Below, piece after piece: positions 35,601 to 44,332 of a DNA stretch of 64,000 bases. The notes below the pieces were generated by a model that made no database searches, had not been told where the DNA came from, and was given only the letters and a program-made list of their open reading frames with translations. The stretch's first letter is position 1. Each line of letters opens with the position of its first letter. The position numbers and the translations under genes are program-made. Origin of the DNA: Bradyrhizobium sp. NAS96.2 (GTDB taxonomy: Bacteria; Pseudomonadota; Alphaproteobacteria; Rhizobiales; Xanthobacteraceae); assembly GCF_001908235.1 (NCBI RefSeq), contig NZ_LGHK01000007.1, positions 27,931-91,930 of the forward strand. Direction: 5' to 3'.

Positions 35601-35781
35601 GAGCCGTTTCTCGATCGGGCTCGTGCTCGTCGCCGGCTTGTCGATCGGCACGCTGTTCACGCTCTTCGTGCTGCCGGCGGTCTATGTCGCGATCGCGTCC
35701 GACCACCGTGCCGACGCGAGCGCCGACCACGCCGAGCTCGACCTCAGCGGGGCAGCTGATGCCCATCTGGCCAATCGATGA
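32692..35781 (+). CDS. RND-family efflux permease (AcrB/MdtB/NolG-like)
   Basis: A 1029-residue inner-membrane pump with the RND layout: helix 1 (FIKRPVLSIVVSLLILLIGL), a large periplasmic domain, the 6-helix block with the proton-relay motif VLAIGLVVDDAIVVVENI (paired Asp residues), then a second half ending GLLTLVGLIAKHGILMVEFAN. Length is normal. In rhizobia, RND proteins NolGHI are linked to Nod-factor export. Placement just after a noeI-like gene makes that plausible, but no membrane-fusion partner (NolF/AcrA) is encoded nearby. The ATG at 32692 (MAFTELFIKRP) is chosen over an upstream GTG at 32644 because it gives the usual N-terminus. Confidence 0.8.
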   Translation, partial: AFTELFIKRPVLSIVVSLLILLIGLRAAAVLPIRQYPKLSNTLVTITTSYPGASADMIQGFITTPLEQAVASAEGVDYITSSSVLGTSTIQVYIKLNFDSNEALTEVLSKVNSVKYLIPKESNDPVVTKSTGQTTAVLYIAFSSEELTASAISDYLSRVVQPIMSTVEGVAAADILGGQTFAMRLWLDPVRMAGHGVSPAEVSAAIAANNFQAAAGQAKGYFILSDITVDTDLRSVEDFKRMIVKANDSGFVRMEDIAAVELAAQTTDVSVAMNGEHAIFIGVQPSPQGNPLNIVRGVRALFPELERNLPPSLKMKVAYDSTKFIQSSIDEVKSTLIEAVVIVVLVVFLFLASLRSVIIPAVTIPLSLVGVCSMMLALGFSFNLLTLLAMVLAIGLVVDDAIVVVENIHRHLEKGAPPMQAAKIGAREIVGPVVSMTITLAAVYAPIGFLGGLTGTLFREFALTLAGSVIVSGVIALTLSPMMCSVFLKRAEEGRFATFVNRVFGDMTRWYGRKLDRSLDYRPITGLFALTMLGLVGFLYMHISRELAPEEDQGIVFAISKAPKYANIDYLDYYGTKVDNAFQKFPETDLRFVLNGVSGPQGGMAGMLLKPWDERKRSSIELKPLVQAELSKIEGINSFAFSLPPLPGGSGGLPVQMVINSTRGFQAVYEQMSKLKDAARNSGLFMVSDSELEFNQPVLRIKVDRSKANNLGITMQNVGSALETLLGGNYVNRFNLQGRSYQVIPQVTREKRLTPESLGSYFLKTAAGSMLPLSTVVSIETATDPNVLTHYNQLNSATFQAVPMPGVTIGQAVDFLDGEAKKLPAGFSHDFLADARQYVQEGNQLAITFAFALIIIFLVLAAQFESLRDPLIIMISVPMAIVGALIPLFFGAATMNIYTQVGLLTLVGLIAKHGILMVEFANELQLKERLDRRSAIEMAARVRLRPILMTTAAMVMGLLPLLTATGAGAASRFSIGLVLVAGLSIGTLFTLFVLPAVYVAIASDHRADASADHAELDLSGAADAHLANR

Positions 35782-35950
35782 CGCTAACGCTCCAAGCGCA
35801 GGAGCCGCGAACTACCCTTCCGGTTCGCCCGCGCCACGAATTGCTGCTGCCGCTCGACCGAGGGGCACTGGATTGCACCTCTACAGCGATCACTGAGGTC
35901 CAGCAGAACTCCTACTAGCCGGCCAGAGCCAGCGGCTGCAGTGCGCACGA

Positions 35951-36607
35951 TCATATCCCGGACGGTGGCTCGGATGCGTCCTTTGAGAGAGTCGTTGCCA
36001 ACGGTTCGTGGGAGTCGATCCTCCTGCTCGCGAAGGCGTTTGCAATTTGCAAGAAGCTCATCAGCAGCATGGAGCCATATTGGGTCAATATCGATTCCGG
36101 ATGAAACTGTACGCCATAGGTTGGGTGATAGCGATGGGCGAGGGCCATGATCTCGGTTTCGTCGGAGTGCGCCGTTACCTTGAGATGTTGACTGGATGCT
36201 TCATCCAGCTCGACAACGAGCGAATGGTAGCGACCGACGCAAAGTGGAGACGGGAGTTCGCTGAACAGCCCACGGCGGTCATGCATGACGTAGGAGGACC
36301 GGCCATGCATAGGACGACGAGCGCGCACGACGCGCCCGCCGAAGACGCTGCCTATACACTGGTGTCCGAGACAAATACCGAGAATTGGGACGCGACCTGA
36401 AAGTTCGCGCACCACGGCGGTCGATATCCCAGCCTCCATTGGCGTGCAGGGACCGGGCGAAATGACCACTGCGCACGGTCTGAGGCCGACAACGTCGGCT
36501 AGGCTGAGCGCATCGTTACGGATCACCTCCGCTTCTTCACCAAGTTTACGGAAATGGCGCGCGATATTGAAGACGAACGAATCGTAATTGTCGATAATGA
36601 CAATCAT
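35951..36607 (-). CDS. pabA: Aminodeoxychorismate synthase glutaminase subunit (PabA)
   Basis: A 218-residue class I glutamine amidotransferase. The start IVIIDNYDSFVFNIARHF, the nucleophile Cys in ILGICLGHQCIGSVFGG (about residue 79) and the His-Glu pair in YGVQFHPES are all present. It supplies ammonia to PabB for p-aminobenzoate (folate) synthesis. The same domain can serve anthranilate synthase (TrpG), but pairing with a PIKGT-type PabB points to PabA. The ATG overlaps the pabB stop by 4 bp. The C-terminus carries about 25 extra polar residues. It is convergent with the RND gene. Confidence 0.82.
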   Translation of the reverse strand: MIVIIDNYDSFVFNIARHFRKLGEEAEVIRNDALSLADVVGLRPCAVVISPGPCTPMEAGISTAVVRELSGRVPILGICLGHQCIGSVFGGRVVRARRPMHGRSSYVMHDRRGLFSELPSPLCVGRYHSLVVELDEASSQHLKVTAHSDETEIMALAHRYHPTYGVQFHPESILTQYGSMLLMSFLQIANAFASRRIDSHEPLATTLSKDASEPPSGI

Positions 36608-38013
36608 GATGCACCAGGTGTTGCGACCTGAAAGGCCTCAAAGATTCGCTGTGCTTTGGCGAGCGTCTCTTCGTATTCGGCCTCTGGATCCGACATCACC
36701 GTTATCCCGCCACCTGCATGAAACGCAGCCAGATCATTATCGATCGTCACAGTGCGGATCGCGATGTTTGTATCCATTTGCCCGTTGAAGCCGATGAAGC
36801 CGATCGACCCGCAATAGAGCTCTCGTGCTACTTGCTCGATATTCGCGATGATTTTCATCGCCTGCACTTTTGGAGCGCCGGTCACGGATCCTCCTGGAAA
36901 ACAGGCGCGAAGCAGACTAACCGCGTCTTTGCCTGCCGCAAGTTCACCCCTCACGATCGAGACGAGATGGTGCACTGAGGCGTAGGACTCGAGGTCGCAC
37001 AGCGCTGGAACGTCGACCGAATCCGCAGTGCAAACGCGCGATAGATCGTTGCGGAGGAGGTCGACGATCATGATGTTCTCGGCACGGTCTTTTTCGGATG
37101 CAAGGAGGATTTCACCGCGGCGCTGATCTTCCTTCGGGTCGGCGGAACGCGCGATCGTGCCCTTGATGGGGCGCGTTTCGACCTGCCGTCCATCAAATTT
37201 CAGGAATCGTTCCGGGGAGCTCGACGCAATGGTCAGCTCGCCATAGCGCAGGAGGGCTGCAAACGGCGCCGGGTTCACTGAGCGCAGTTGGCAGTAAAAG
37301 GAGAGCGGATCGAACAGGGGCGACACCCTGGCATTGAACCGTTGGGAAATGTTTGCCTGGAATACGTCCCCTGCTAGAATTAGATCGACGACGCGCTGGA
37401 CCGCCGCGATGTAGCCTTCACGGCTGAAGTTCGAACGCCATGCGCCCGCCGTGGCAGGGATTATAATCCGCGGAACCTTTGGATTGGCAAGCAGCGCCGC
37501 AAACTCGTCGGCGCGACGACGCGCGCGCTCGGTTCGTCGAGCGGGGTCCTGCTCCGGCCATCCGGTGGAGACGATCCAGCACCTGTTGTGGTGGTGGTCG
37601 AAGCTGACGACCACGTCGTAGAAATGCAGAATCGAGTGGGGCAAGCACTGACCGGGATTTGGCGGCGCCGGCAATCGTTCCAACGTCCTGTTCAGATCGT
37701 AAGCAAAAAAGCCGGCCGCGCCTCCCTGGAAGGGCGGAAGATCAGGGCGATGTTCTTCCCGATATCTGGCGAGAAGCGTGCGAAGCACTACCCAAGGATC
37801 GCCCTGAATAGTCTCGCCATTCCAACTTGCATGTCCATCGGTAATCAAATAGGTGCTGAACGGTTCGCACGATAGATATGAATACCGCCCAAGCGCTTCA
37901 TGCCGCGCTGCGCTATCAAGAAAGGCAAGGTGTGGCCGGCGCGCAAGGCATCGCAGCGCCTTGACGGGCTCGATCCACTGCAATTCACGGACGTCCATAG
38001 TGCTAGCGATCAC
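36604..38013 (-). CDS. pabB: Aminodeoxychorismate synthase component I (PabB)
   Basis: The 469-residue chorismate-binding enzyme converts chorismate and ammonia to 4-amino-4-deoxychorismate. The motif is PIKGTIARS, with the Lys that marks PabB; anthranilate synthases have PIAGT. Other core motifs are IMIVDLLRNDLSRVC, FPGGSVTGAPKVQAM and FHAGGGITVMSDPEAEYEET. A GTG at 38013 and an ATG at 37998 are both possible starts, neither with a strong Shine-Dalgarno. It forms a two-gene operon with pabA. A folate-precursor operon outside the core genome may raise cofactor supply during symbiosis (inference). Confidence 0.85.
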   Translation of the reverse strand: MIASTMDVRELQWIEPVKALRCLARRPHLAFLDSAARHEALGRYSYLSCEPFSTYLITDGHASWNGETIQGDPWVVLRTLLARYREEHRPDLPPFQGGAAGFFAYDLNRTLERLPAPPNPGQCLPHSILHFYDVVVSFDHHHNRCWIVSTGWPEQDPARRTERARRRADEFAALLANPKVPRIIIPATAGAWRSNFSREGYIAAVQRVVDLILAGDVFQANISQRFNARVSPLFDPLSFYCQLRSVNPAPFAALLRYGELTIASSSPERFLKFDGRQVETRPIKGTIARSADPKEDQRRGEILLASEKDRAENIMIVDLLRNDLSRVCTADSVDVPALCDLESYASVHHLVSIVRGELAAGKDAVSLLRACFPGGSVTGAPKVQAMKIIANIEQVARELYCGSIGFIGFNGQMDTNIAIRTVTIDNDLAAFHAGGGITVMSDPEAEYEETLAKAQRIFEAFQVATPGAS

Positions 38014-38100
38014 CGATGGTTGGCGGGGGTCGAACCGATCGTCCAGAGAAAGGCCACGTTTCGTCCGAAACGGACGAACCCTTGAGGGCTGATCATCAAA

Positions 38101-38460
38101 TTAGCCCGTGTCAGCCGGCCGGCTGCGCCGAGCAATTTGGCTTAACCCCGCCGCTCCAGCGAAATGGACGTCTGTTGATAGTTCATAATCGGCGGCAAAG
38201 CGCAGCTCCCGGAGTGGTCGTACGCGCCGGATCGCCTCCAGATACAGATTGTGCGTTTTGTACGCTGCGAGATCTCTCTCGCTGTCGAATTCACCATAGA
38301 CAACGACATCGATATCATTGCCGAGTTGATCGCTCTTGCGGTTACGTGCAATTTCGAGTCGGCGTGCATGTGGAATTGTAGTGAGAACCGATAGACCGTC
38401 GATGATTTGGTCGATATCGGCCTTATCCTTGGCCGTGAAGAACACGATGTGACGGATCAT
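38101..38460 (-). CDS. Dabb (stress-responsive A/B barrel) domain protein
   Basis: A 119-residue protein beginning MIRHIVFFTAKDKADIDQII, the first strand and helix of the dimeric alpha-beta barrel (Dabb) fold. IDVVVYGEFDSERDLAAYKT and HNLYLEAIRRVRPLRELRFAADYE complete the domain. Members bind or convert small hydrophobic compounds, or have no known activity. The ATG at 38460 was chosen because the domain begins exactly there. It lies upstream of pabB on the same strand, 87 bp away, and may be cotranscribed with it. Confidence 0.7.
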   Translation of the reverse strand: MIRHIVFFTAKDKADIDQIIDGLSVLTTIPHARRLEIARNRKSDQLGNDIDVVVYGEFDSERDLAAYKTHNLYLEAIRRVRPLRELRFAADYELSTDVHFAGAAGLSQIARRSRPADTG

Positions 38461-39432
38461 GGTGACCGCAAAGATGACGCTGCAACTCGGCCGCATCCTT
38501 AGCTCGGGATCAGGCTCAGCGCAATGCTGGCGCGCCGCCTTACGGCAGAAGCAAGGGTTGCCGCTCGTCCGGCAGCGGGAGCCTGCGGCAGAAGCTCGCA
38601 AGAACCTTCTCTTTGATTAAAGCATTTGGACTATCAGGCGGCCAATGGTCCGAATGTGGCGCGCGAGCAGGTGGCACGGCTTAATCGACGTTGCGCGCTC
38701 GCAGCCCGCGTTTAGCATTAGGCGGCGACCCTGACTGAAAAGCGATAGCAAGCCGCTAGGGCGCTCGTTCGCGAGTACAAATGGAAGAATTTGCAAGCTC
38801 CGCCAAAGTTTGCGAGTAATCACGGCATCACGGTGGGCTGCACCAGGTGGAGAAAGGTGCGACTGCTGCTGGACGCCGCAGCATGATCAACGAACGCGTC
38901 GGAATCTTCAACGTCGAACCCGAGCGCGGTTTGCCGCCTATGTGATTGCGCACCATGGGACCGCACGATAGATCGGTCTCACCGTTTCACTTTAGCATTG
39001 TGACGAACCGCGGGATGTGGCCGCTCGCGCGAGAAAGACGATTTGCAAAGGCGGCAAATTGTTTGCGCCGGCCGCAGCGACCCGCAAAGCATCAAGTCGG
39101 GCTGAACATTTTCCGGGACTCCTGTTCATTTAGCATTTTTCGATAGGTGGTTCGCGGACCACCTACGAGTACGTAGCGTACTATTCTGCGACAATTAGGA
39201 TACATCTTTCGGCTGTAAGCGCAGGTCGGTCCGCTTCGTACAGCGATGGCACGCCTACGGCGAGCGAAATCTGCCAGACAACTGGTACGATTGACGAATG
39301 GTTGGTCGCAAGTAGCTGTTCAACGTTAGATTTTAGCGCGCCGCCGGTCTGCGGATTTCAAGGACGCTCAATGTCGTCGAGGATGACGTCCATGCTCGAC
39401 GTTCTGTTCGAGGAGATATGAGGTGAAGCTCG
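38461..39432. other. Intergenic region upstream of bioD with hairpins
   Basis: Nearly 1 kb with no supported gene. Short frames at 38760-38890 (YKWKNLQAPPKF...) look like decayed coding sequence. Two inverted repeats lie side by side: TAGGTGGT/ACCACCTA (39144-39165) and AGTACG/CGTACT (39168-39182). No BioR-type operator (TTATnnATAA) was seen ahead of bioD. Confidence 0.35.
39144..39165. repeat. Perfect inverted repeat upstream of bioD
   Basis: Arms TAGGTGGT and ACCACCTA around a TCGCGG loop, followed closely by a second dyad AGTACG-TAG-CGTACT at 39168-39182. There is no T-run, so an operator or RNA structure is more likely than a terminator. Confidence 0.4.
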
Positions 39433-40074
39433 ATGAGGCTGCAGCAGATCGTGGTGACTGGCACGGATACCGGAATTGGAACGACGATTTTCTGCGCGGG
39501 GCTCACCAATCTCCTCGGCGCGAGCTATTGGAAACCGATTCAGGCGGGTCTCGCGGGAGAGACCGATACAGAGCTGGTCGCAAGGCTCGGCAGTCTCACA
39601 TCCGATCGCATCGTGCCGGAGCTTTACCGCCTGCGAACTCCCACTTCGCCCCATCAATCCGCCGAAGTCGACGAAGTTCGCATCGACACGGATTCGCTCA
39701 ATGTGCCCGATACCGGGGAGCGGCAACTTGTGATCGAGGGGACCGGCGGGCTGATGGTGCCGCTTAGCGGCAGCACACTTTACATCGACATCTTTGAGCG
39801 ATGGCGGCTTCCAATCGTGCTTTGCGCAAGCACTGCGTTGGGAGCAATTAACCAGTCGCTGCTCTCAATAGAGGCTCTCCGAAAGCGTCACATCGACATT
39901 CTCGGAATAGCATTCGTTGGTGAAAAGAACCCGGAAGCTGTGAGGGCAATTTGCGAGATGGGCCGGGTGCGTTGGTTAGGGCGCTTGCCCTGGATTGCTC
40001 CTCTATCGTCAGACACGCTGCAGGCCGCGTTCAATGCTTCATTCCGTCGAGATGATTTCAAGCCATGGCGCTAA
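39433..40074 (+). CDS. bioD: Dethiobiotin synthetase with altered P-loop
   Basis: A 213-residue BioD that closes the ureido ring of dethiobiotin from 7,8-diaminopelargonate, CO2 and ATP. The fold is recognisable from VVTGTDTGIG at the start, YWKPIQAG and VIEGTGGLMVPL. The P-loop reads GTDTGIGTT where the family has GxGKT: the ATP-binding Lys (codon AAG) is Thr (ACG). This would be expected to cripple catalysis unless it is a sequencing error. The ATG at 39433 has GAGGTGA upstream. It overlaps bioA by 10 bp. Confidence 0.85.
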   Translation: MRLQQIVVTGTDTGIGTTIFCAGLTNLLGASYWKPIQAGLAGETDTELVARLGSLTSDRIVPELYRLRTPTSPHQSAEVDEVRIDTDSLNVPDTGERQLVIEGTGGLMVPLSGSTLYIDIFERWRLPIVLCASTALGAINQSLLSIEALRKRHIDILGIAFVGEKNPEAVRAICEMGRVRWLGRLPWIAPLSSDTLQAAFNASFRRDDFKPWR

Positions 40075-41330
40075 AGAAGAGGTCGCCGATCTGGCATCCG
40101 TTCACACAACACGCACTGCAAGACGAACTGATCAAGATCGTGCGCGGAGATGGAGCTCATCTCTACACGTCAGAGGGGCGCCGCATCGTAGATGCAATCT
40201 CCTCCTGGTGGGTCGTAACCCATGGCCATTGCCATCCAAATATTGTCAGAGCAATCCAGGAGCAGGCTGGCAAGCTTAACCAGATCATCTTTGCCGGATA
40301 TTCCCATGATCCGGCCGAGGAGGTCGCGGCGCTGCTATTGAAAGTCGTGCCGCGTGGTCTCGACCATGTCTTTTTCTCCGATGGCGGTTCAAGCAGTGTG
40401 GAAGTCGCCTTAAAAATGGCGCTCGGCTATTGGCATAATATTGGCAAGCAGCGCATACGCATTGTCGTGTTGCAACATTCCTATCACGGCGACACGGTTG
40501 GGGCGATGTCGGTTGGTGCCCGCGGTGTATTCAACGTGGCCTATGGGCCGCTGCTGTTCGACGTGGCCTCGGTTCCGTTCCCAGAAAGTGGCCGTGAACA
40601 GGTGACTCTTGATGCGCTTGAGGCCGTATGTCGAAACGAAATTCCAGCGGCGTTTATCGTCGAGCCTCTCGTGTTGGGGGCTGGCGGGATGCTAATGTAC
40701 CCCGCCTGGGTGCTCAAGGAGATGAAACGGATCTGCGAAGCATCTGAGGTTCTGTTTATCGCCGATGAGGTCATGACCGGTTGGGGCCGCACCGGGTCTT
40801 TATTCGCCTGCGAGCAAGCCAACATCACACCAGATATCGTCTGCTATTCGAAGGGCATCACGGGAGGTGCGCTTCCCCTCGCGGTGACACTTTGCCGCAG
40901 TGATATTTTTGATGCGCACTACTCGAAAGATCGGACGCGTACCTTCTTTCACTCGAGTTCATATGCTGCGAATCCGGTGGCGTGCGCTGCAGCAAAGGCC
41001 AACCTGGATCTTTGGCAAGACAGCGCATCTCGTGATCGCCTGGCATCAGTCGCCACTATGCAGGAGCGGGCGATCGAGCCATTCCGTAGGGATCCGCGCT
41101 TTGCAAACGTCCGCCGGACTGGGACGATCGCCGCGCTCGATCTGAAGGTGAGGGATACGGGCTATCTCGCGAACATCGGTCCGAAGCTTCAGGCCTTCTT
41201 CGAGGCGCGAAATCTGCTGCTGCGCCCGCTTGGTAACACCATCTACGTGATGCCGCCGTACTGCATTACGGCTTCAGATCTCGACGACATTTACACGGGC
41301 ATTCGCGAAGCAGCCGATGCGTTGATTTGA
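40065..41330 (+). CDS. bioA: Adenosylmethionine-8-amino-7-oxononanoate aminotransferase
   Basis: A 421-residue class III PLP aminotransferase that makes 7,8-diaminopelargonate in biotin synthesis. Characteristic motifs are WHPFTQH, SSWWVVTHGHCHP, FFSDGGSSSVEVALKMAL, HSYHGDTVGAMS, FIADEVMTGWGRTG and the Schiff-base Lys in CYSKGITGG. It appears intact. Its start lies within the end of bioD, so the two are coupled. bioB, bioF and a BioZ/BioC gene are not in the window, so the pathway must be completed elsewhere. Confidence 0.92.
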   Translation: MALKKRSPIWHPFTQHALQDELIKIVRGDGAHLYTSEGRRIVDAISSWWVVTHGHCHPNIVRAIQEQAGKLNQIIFAGYSHDPAEEVAALLLKVVPRGLDHVFFSDGGSSSVEVALKMALGYWHNIGKQRIRIVVLQHSYHGDTVGAMSVGARGVFNVAYGPLLFDVASVPFPESGREQVTLDALEAVCRNEIPAAFIVEPLVLGAGGMLMYPAWVLKEMKRICEASEVLFIADEVMTGWGRTGSLFACEQANITPDIVCYSKGITGGALPLAVTLCRSDIFDAHYSKDRTRTFFHSSSYAANPVACAAAKANLDLWQDSASRDRLASVATMQERAIEPFRRDPRFANVRRTGTIAALDLKVRDTGYLANIGPKLQAFFEARNLLLRPLGNTIYVMPPYCITASDLDDIYTGIREAADALI

Positions 41331-41616
41331 AGGCGCCATGCGCATCGCAACGCGGGCTCTCGCAATTCCAGCGATCGGACGATGATGACGTTTTGAATCT
41401 CATCTCGGTACTCGTTGCGGCAAATGCTCTGCGCCCGCGTCTGGACGGCGACGATCTCCAAGTGCGCCAATGCAGTCATGAGACGATTTGCTGGGCGCCG
41501 GATCCGCGGGCCTTTGCTGCGCTATTCTTTGATGACACGGGATTTTGTGAAGTCAATCTCGCCGCAAACGACGTAGTTATTTGTTCGGGACGAGCAAGTC
41601 GATTTTGGCGGCATCT
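41331..41616 (+). other. Possible gene fragment after bioA
   Basis: An open plus-strand frame begins at the bioA stop and runs to 41644. It contains a coding-like segment, VLNLISVLVAANALRPRLDG then FFDDTGFCEVNLAANDVVI. I do not recognise it. The frame runs into the 3' end of nolK, so it is probably a truncated gene. Confidence 0.3.
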
Positions 41617-42558
41617 CTATTTCTCATCGAGATACGCCCGGTAGGCGAGGGCGATGCCATCCTCGAGCGAGGTGGTGGCACGCCAGCCGAGCCGGGCCAA
41701 CCGGCTGACGTCGAGCAGCTTGCGCGGCGTACCGTCCGGCCGCGACGTATCGAAGCTGATCTCACCACGGTAGCCGACCGCAGCGGCAACCATGAGGGCG
41801 AACTCGGCGATGGTGATGTCCTCGCCGGTGCCGATATTGACCAGTTCGGGCGAAGAATAGGTCTTCATCAGATGGACGCAGGCGTCGGCGAGATCGTCGA
41901 CATAGAGGAATTCGCGGCGCGGCGTGCCGGTGCCCCATACCGCGACGTTGCCGGTGCCCGAAACCTTGGCCTCGTGGAAGCGGCGGATCAGCGCGGCGAC
42001 GACGTGGCTGTATTCGGGGTGATAGTTGTCGCCGGGGCCGTAGAGATTGGTCGGCATCACGCTGATGAAATCGGCGCCGTACTGGCTGCGATAGGCGTCG
42101 GCCATCTTGATGCCGGCGATCTTGGCGATGGCATAGGGCTCGTTGGTCGGCTCCAGCGCGCCGGTCAGCATCGAATCCTCGCGCAGTGGCTGCGGCGCCA
42201 GGCGCGGATAGATGCAGGACGAGCCGAAGAACATCAGCTTCTCGCAGCCATTGACGTGCGCTGCCTGGATCACGTTGCTCGAGATCGCCAGATTGTCGTA
42301 GAGAAACTCGGCCCGCAGCGTGTTGTTGGCGACGATGCCGCCGACCTTGGCGGCGGCGAGGAACACGGCCTGCGGCCGTTTCGCGGCGAACCAGGCGTTC
42401 ACCGCGCCCTGGTCGCGCAAATCGACCTCGCCGCGCGACACGGTCAGCAGATCGGCTTGCTCGCGCGCCAGCCGGCGCATTAGCGCCGAGCCGACCATGC
42501 CGCGATGGCCGGCGACGAAAACCGTCTTGCCCTTCAGCTCAAACGCCGTGCTTGCCAT
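41617..42558 (-). CDS. nolK: GDP-L-fucose synthase (NolK/Fcl)
   Basis: A 313-residue extended SDR that epimerises and reduces GDP-4-keto-6-deoxymannose to GDP-fucose. Motifs are [18 protein letters not shown] (nucleotide binding), [19 protein letters not shown] (catalytic Ser), [11 protein letters not shown] (YxxxK) and [18 protein letters not shown]. The product feeds fucosylation of Nod factor. The ATG at 42558 is chosen for the AGGATG upstream. It overlaps the 3' end of noeL by 20 bp, giving a noeL-nolK operon. Third codon positions are almost all G or C, clearly higher than in neighbouring genes. Confidence 0.9.
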   Translation of the reverse strand: MASTAFELKGKTVFVAGHRGMVGSALMRRLAREQADLLTVSRGEVDLRDQGAVNAWFAAKRPQAVFLAAAKVGGIVANNTLRAEFLYDNLAISSNVIQAAHVNGCEKLMFFGSSCIYPRLAPQPLREDSMLTGALEPTNEPYAIAKIAGIKMADAYRSQYGADFISVMPTNLYGPGDNYHPEYSHVVAALIRRFHEAKVSGTGNVAVWGTGTPRREFLYVDDLADACVHLMKTYSSPELVNIGTGEDITIAEFALMVAAAVGYRGEISFDTSRPDGTPRKLLDVSRLARLGWRATTSLEDGIALAYRAYLDEK

Positions 42559-43624
42559 TGGCCGCATCCTGCCTGGCCTCGACGAGATCGCTGGCGACCA
42601 TTTCCTTCACCAGTTGCGCGAACGGCGTCTTCGGCGCCCAGCCGAGCTTGGCCCGCGCCTTGCTGGCGTCGCCGATCAGTAGATCGACCTCGGTCGGGCG
42701 GAAATAGGCCGGGTCGATCTGCACCAGCGTGTTGCCGGACGCCTTGTCGACACCGATCTCCTCGACGCCCTTGCCGCGCCATTCGATGCTGCGGCTGACC
42801 TCGGCAAACGCCAGCTCGACGAACTCGCGCACCGAGCGCGTCTCGCCGGTCGCGAGCACGAAATCGCCGGGTTCGTCCACCTGCAGGATCCTGTGCATGC
42901 CCTCGACATAGTCGCGGGCGTGGCCCCAGTCGCGCTTGGCATCGAGATTGCCGAGATAGAGCTTGCGCTCGAGGCCTGCCTCGATGCGGGCGACGGCGCG
43001 GGTGATCTTGCGCGTCACGAAGGTCTCGCCGCGGATCGGGCTCTCATGGTTGAACAGGATGCCGTTGCTGGCGAACATGCCATAGGCCTCACGGTAGTTC
43101 ACCGTAATCCAGTAGCCGTAGAGCTTGGCGACGCCATAGGGCGAGCGCGGATAGAACGGCGTGGTCTCCTTCTGCGGCACCTCCTGCACGAGCCCGTACA
43201 GCTCCGAGGTCGAGGCCTGGTAGAACCGGGTCTCCTTTTCCATGCCGAGAATGCGGATCGCCTCCAGCAGGCGCAGCACGCCGATGGCGTCGGCGTTGGC
43301 GGTGTATTCGGGGCTCTCGAAGCTGACCTGGACGTGGCTCTGGGCGGCCAGATTGTAGATCTCGGTCGGCCGGATCTGCTGCATCAGCCGGATCAGATTG
43401 GTCGAATCGGTCATGTCGCCGTAGTGCATCAGGAACGGCACATTGCCGGCGTGCGGATCCTGGTAGAGATGGTCGACCCGCGCGGTGTTGAACGAAGATG
43501 AGCGGCGCTTGATCCCATGCACGGTGTAGCCGAGGCCGAGCAGATATTCGGCGAGATACGCGCCGTCCTGCCCGGTGACGCCGGTGATCAGCGCAACGCG
43601 CCGCTTTGAATCGTGAGCCGTCAT
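42539..43624 (-). CDS. noeL: GDP-mannose 4,6-dehydratase (NoeL)
   Basis: A 361-residue extended SDR, first step from GDP-mannose to GDP-fucose. Motifs are [49 protein letters not shown] (Ser/Thr-Glu active-site pair), [15 protein letters not shown] (YxxxK) and [20 protein letters not shown]. The ATG at 43624 follows GGAAAGG and gives the usual N-terminus; a start at 43651 is possible. Codon usage is very GC-rich, as in nolK, suggesting recent recruitment from a core-genome paralogue. A NodD-type half-motif lies 137 bp upstream. Confidence 0.9.
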   Translation of the reverse strand: MTAHDSKRRVALITGVTGQDGAYLAEYLLGLGYTVHGIKRRSSSFNTARVDHLYQDPHAGNVPFLMHYGDMTDSTNLIRLMQQIRPTEIYNLAAQSHVQVSFESPEYTANADAIGVLRLLEAIRILGMEKETRFYQASTSELYGLVQEVPQKETTPFYPRSPYGVAKLYGYWITVNYREAYGMFASNGILFNHESPIRGETFVTRKITRAVARIEAGLERKLYLGNLDAKRDWGHARDYVEGMHRILQVDEPGDFVLATGETRSVREFVELAFAEVSRSIEWRGKGVEEIGVDKASGNTLVQIDPAYFRPTEVDLLIGDASKARAKLGWAPKTPFAQLVKEMVASDLVEARQDAANGKHGV

Positions 43625-43760
43625 TGCCTTTCCAGTCGTGCGAACAGGCATCCTGGCATCGTCATTTGGAATTAATTTTCGAGAAGGTCCAGATAGGGCC
43701 CGCTATCACATTGAGGGGAGCGATACTTCACCTAACCATACACACCATATCCGCAAACAC

Positions 43761-43775
43761 ATCATATACATTGAT
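43761..43775 (-). promoter_or_regulatory. ATC-N9-GAT motif upstream of noeL (possible nod-box half)
   Basis: ATC at 43761-43763 and GAT at 43773-43775 are separated by nine bases, the arrangement bound by NodD within nod boxes. A complete nod box has a second such motif and a longer conserved backbone; neither was found. Suggestive only. Confidence 0.25.
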
Positions 43776-44332
43776 TTATATGGCATTGCAGAGCCGGAAC
43801 ATTTGTTCAGACGTTAGGAGCTAGGACATCGCGGTTAGCGCGCCACAGGCAAGCATGCAACAAACGTATCTGAGTGCACATGCGTTCGAGGCCGTATCAA
43901 AGCGACGTGATCATGATGAAGAAAGCCTCTAATACGAAGTCGGCGTGTGGCGTTGTGTTCCGCCGCGGGCCACTGTCACCGGTATGCCGTTCGGCAGGAT
44001 ATGCTGCGGGCTGCACCTTGATGCATACGGACGTGCTGCTCTTCGATACATGCGCTAGCCATGGGACCCAAGTCATTTCCAGTCACAGGCTATCATAGCC
44101 ATAGAATGTGGTCAGGGAGCTATCTGACCCGCCGTATCCGTCGTAGCGGCATTGTCGCGCGGCCAAATCCGCAGCAAAAAATTCTTCGGAATCGGGCGCG
44201 CGCCGGATTGTTTCGGCTTTTGCGGCCTGCGTCTGCATTCGGCGAGGAGTGCGTTCCTCAGAATCGGGTTGGGAGTAGTGGCGCGTCACTCCGGCAGTAT
44301 GAAATGAAGTCTGCGAGACCGTCAAAAACAGC
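43776..44332. other. Gene-poor stretch
   Basis: No frame with a ribosome-binding site or recognisable domain on either strand. It is AT-richer near 43740-43830, consistent with the noeL promoter region. Confidence 0.3.

Noticed and set aside
36604..38013. Anthranilate synthase (TrpE) as the identity of the chorismate enzyme
   Set aside because: The PIKGT motif with Lys is that of PabB; TrpE has PIAGT.
43650..43830. A full nod box upstream of noeL
   Set aside because: Only one ATC-N9-GAT motif is present; the second half and the conserved backbone are missing.
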